From contig JBHJMP010000053.1 of NCBI GenBank assembly GCA_043381765.1, forward strand, positions 1 through 25,542: a stretch of 25,542 nt of DNA, in the 5' to 3' direction. Positions 23,520 to 25,542 of the stretch are shown piece by piece. Within the stretch, counting starts at the first letter, position 1. Each line of letters opens with the position of its first letter. Position numbers and translations under genes: made by a program. Under the pieces are notes generated by a model. The model saw nothing but the letters and a program-made list of their open reading frames with translations. It ran no database searches and was not told the origin of the DNA. This stretch comes from Collodictyon triciliatum (Eukaryota; CRuMs).

Positions 23520-25263
23520 ATGCGAGGAAGCGAAGCCTTTGAGCAGGCCATGGATCGGGTATGTTCTGTTTTCCGAATCGTACGAGCCAGTCACCGCAGG
23601 ACAATACTTTTGCCTTGAATATATTCTTACTGATATTGAATATATATATATCAATATTAATATATTCAATATCACTTTCATATGCTTGTGCTCTTATTTT
23701 TTGAAATATAATTTCTCATTTCTCATTTTTGTTTTGTTTTGTTATATTTCATTTCATTTCATTTTATTATGTGTTAGATTTCTCAGTATTTTGAGGACTT
23801 GGATTGCGCTATATCCAGAGAAATATCACTCTATTCAAAAGCAGTGTCTAAAGGAGAAAGTGACATTATTGAAAAGGTATAATTAAAAAAATACTATGTT
23901 TTTAGTGTAACAATAGCAATCACGTCTTATGAGCATGTAAAAATAAAACAAAACTTAAACTCAAACTGAATACCCGATGAACATATTTGTCCATGTGATT
24001 TATTGATATGTTGCATAGGTGCGACAAGAGCGCAACCAAAGCCAGAAAGATATGTCGGGACAAGAATCGATCCTCATGTCCCACCGTAGCGCCATCAAAA
24101 ATATTGTCTTGCTTCCAAGAAAGACTCAACGTCATTCCAACATCCATGGGGTATACTCAAGTGTTTTTCACTATAATACCCTCAATGCGTGCGTTTCATC
24201 TGATGGCAAGGAAAAAGGACATTCATTTGGTATGGACCCTAGTTTGCATGTAATACTCCACCTTCAAACAAGCATCTCTCGGGACACAGTGAGCATGGAC
24301 GACTGGCTTAGTTTAGGGTTCCGTCCTGTGAGGCGTCGCATAGAAACAATCAACAAACCTATCTTGGTTCTCGACTGTGCAGAGAAGGCGCAGTCATCAG
24401 ATCAAACCGCAGCAGGTCTCTATCTTAGAGAAGTGGAATCTGCAAAGCTGTTGAGAAGGAACGGTGTTGTCTTCTACGGTGCATGGGGGATTGCAATCCA
24501 CCCTAAGACGGGAAATCTTTATGTATCAAACTACTCGGGCCACCAAATCAAGATACTCAGCCCAGACCTGGAGTGTTTGGGATTCCTTGGAAACCCTGAA
24601 GGGCGCAGCTATGATATACAGACGTCAAGAATTCAATCTGGGATGGGCAGAGGACAGTTGAATTTCCCAGTAGCGCTTGTGTTTGGACGTGATGGTTCGC
24701 TACTTGTTTCGGAGCATATGAACCACCGCGTCCAACTATTTGACAGTGAGGGAGATTCCAGATGGATTGCTGGGACTTTGGGCAGTGGAGATGCCCAGTT
24801 TTGCAACCATTATGGCGTGGCCATGGATCTGGAGGGAAGCTGCTACATAAGCGATTGGGGAAATGAGCGAATTCAAAAGTTTGACAAGGACGGCAAGTTT
24901 CTGTCCCTCATCGGTCCACGTACTTCTCCTAATCCTGCTCGAAAATCAGACGGACTACTGGTTACGCAATCCAAAACGTTGGTATCTGTTGGTATCGGAG
25001 CGGTTGTCGCTAATGAATATGGGCTTGATGGGACGCACATTGCTTCTTATCAGATTGATGAAGTGAGGGGATACTGTTACTTGAACCATGGGCCAAGTGG
25101 AGGATTTGTGTTGTGTGACCGCGATGGGAATACATTGCGTTTCTACTCGAGGACTTTTGAGCTCCTTAAGCAAATCAATATCCCTTCCCCTTCGGGCGTG
25201 GCCTTTGGGTTTGATGGTAGATTGTATGTAACTTCGATGAATAACATCATTTACGTATTGTAA
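23520..25263 (+). CDS. NHL-repeat beta-propeller protein with short coiled-coil N terminus
   Basis: Three exons in phase 0: 23520-23558, 23787-23876, 24019-25263; 457 aa. Residues about 1-70 (FEQAMDRYFEDLDCAISRE, then KVRQERNQSQKDMSG) are charged and helical, like the coiled coil preceding propellers in TRIM-NHL proteins. A linker of about 110 residues follows, then NHL-type repeats: YGAWGIAIHPKTGNLYVSNY, FPVALVFGRDGSLLVSEHMN, NHYGVAMDLEGSCYISDWGN with RIQKFDKDGKF, and a final PSGVAFGFDGRLYVTS. NHL propellers bind proteins or RNA; the partner here is unknown. No RING or B-box is visible upstream. The ATG at 23520 has an in-frame TAA six bases before it, which supports this start if exon 1 is the first exon. 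The last exon carries most of the protein, and the stop is TAA immediately followed by TGA. Confidence 0.85.
23632..23673. repeat. 13-bp perfect inverted repeat in NHL intron 1
   Basis: GATATTGAATATA (23632-23644) pairs exactly with TATATTCAATATC (23661-23673) around a 16-base AT-rich loop. It lies in intron 1 of the NHL gene. It could extrude as a hairpin, but AT-rich palindromes are common in such DNA. Confidence 0.7.
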
Positions 25264-25469
25264 TGAGCTTTGCCTGGGTTTTTGAAAAAAAAACATTGAC
25301 GCTTGTTATGGACATCATCGCATAATGATGGGATTTGATATCACGGAAAGGAGCAGCCCATAAATTAGCCCTTCCAATCCTGCGGCTCATTTGCACGCCA
25401 TTATCATCCTGTTCAAATGATGGTAATGTGCCCTGAATATTTTATTTTTGCATGTAAAAAGACTAAGCC

Positions 25470-25523
<54 letters not shown>

Positions 25524-25542
25524 AAAAAAAAAAAAAATATTT
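25264..25542. other. 3' flank of the NHL gene ending in a poly-A tract
   Basis: About 210 bases of ordinary flank are followed by roughly 50 A (25472-25521), a T and 15 more A, then ATATTT at the window end. It is genomic homopolymer, not an mRNA tail, because unrelated bases follow it. It is the only very long tract in the window with purines on the + strand. No gene is seen. Confidence 0.85.

Noticed and set aside
25472-25537. Poly-A as a retroposon tail or telomere
   Set aside because: No reverse-transcriptase gene, target duplication or telomere unit is seen beside it; homopolymer expansions are common in this window.

Overview
The window is nuclear DNA from an intron-rich, AT-rich eukaryote. 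Genes are split by short GT-AG introns, intergenic DNA is AT-rich, and there are many long simple repeats, one holding a 100-N assembly gap. The gene set (CTR9, COA8, a fused ATP sulfurylase/APS kinase, an NHL-repeat protein, a Fanzor relic) suggests a protist or other microbial eukaryote. The sequence alone does not let me place it further. The standard code applies to the host genes: roughly 2,600 reconstructed codons contain no internal stop.

Layout. Positions 1-1400 hold a promoter-like cluster (three CArG boxes, TATA motifs), a seven-copy decamer repeat and only weak ORFs. A five-exon minus-strand gene (1440-2852) encodes a probable secreted protein with a degenerate thioredoxin fold. 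It is divergent from a 38-exon plus-strand CTR9 gene (3350-12018) encoding the TPR scaffold of the Paf1 elongation complex. A GC-rich promoter then leads into an 11-exon gene (12663-16267) for a fused ATP sulfurylase-like/APS kinase. Its kinase half looks intact, but its sulfurylase half lacks the usual catalytic motifs. Converging on it is a four-exon minus-strand COA8/APOPT1-type mitochondrial cytochrome oxidase assembly gene (16684-17670).

Positions 17700-20100 are gene-poor: an unassigned ORF, a small ORF interrupted by a stop, and a 225-base pyrimidine tract. A decayed Fanzor gene (eukaryotic TnpB-like RNA-guided nuclease) occupies about 20130-22024. Its RuvC and zinc-ribbon motifs are still legible, but it carries six frame changes and several stops. 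A tentative two-exon coding stretch follows (22054-22557), then an unresolved interval. The window ends with a three-exon NHL-repeat gene (23520-25263) and a poly-A tract.

The genes serve unrelated housekeeping roles (transcription elongation, sulfate activation, respiratory-chain assembly, secretory pathway) and form no shared pathway. The most notable points are the Fanzor relic, the apparent pseudo-sulfurylase fused to a live APS kinase, and a bias that places nearly all long pyrimidine tracts on the + strand.
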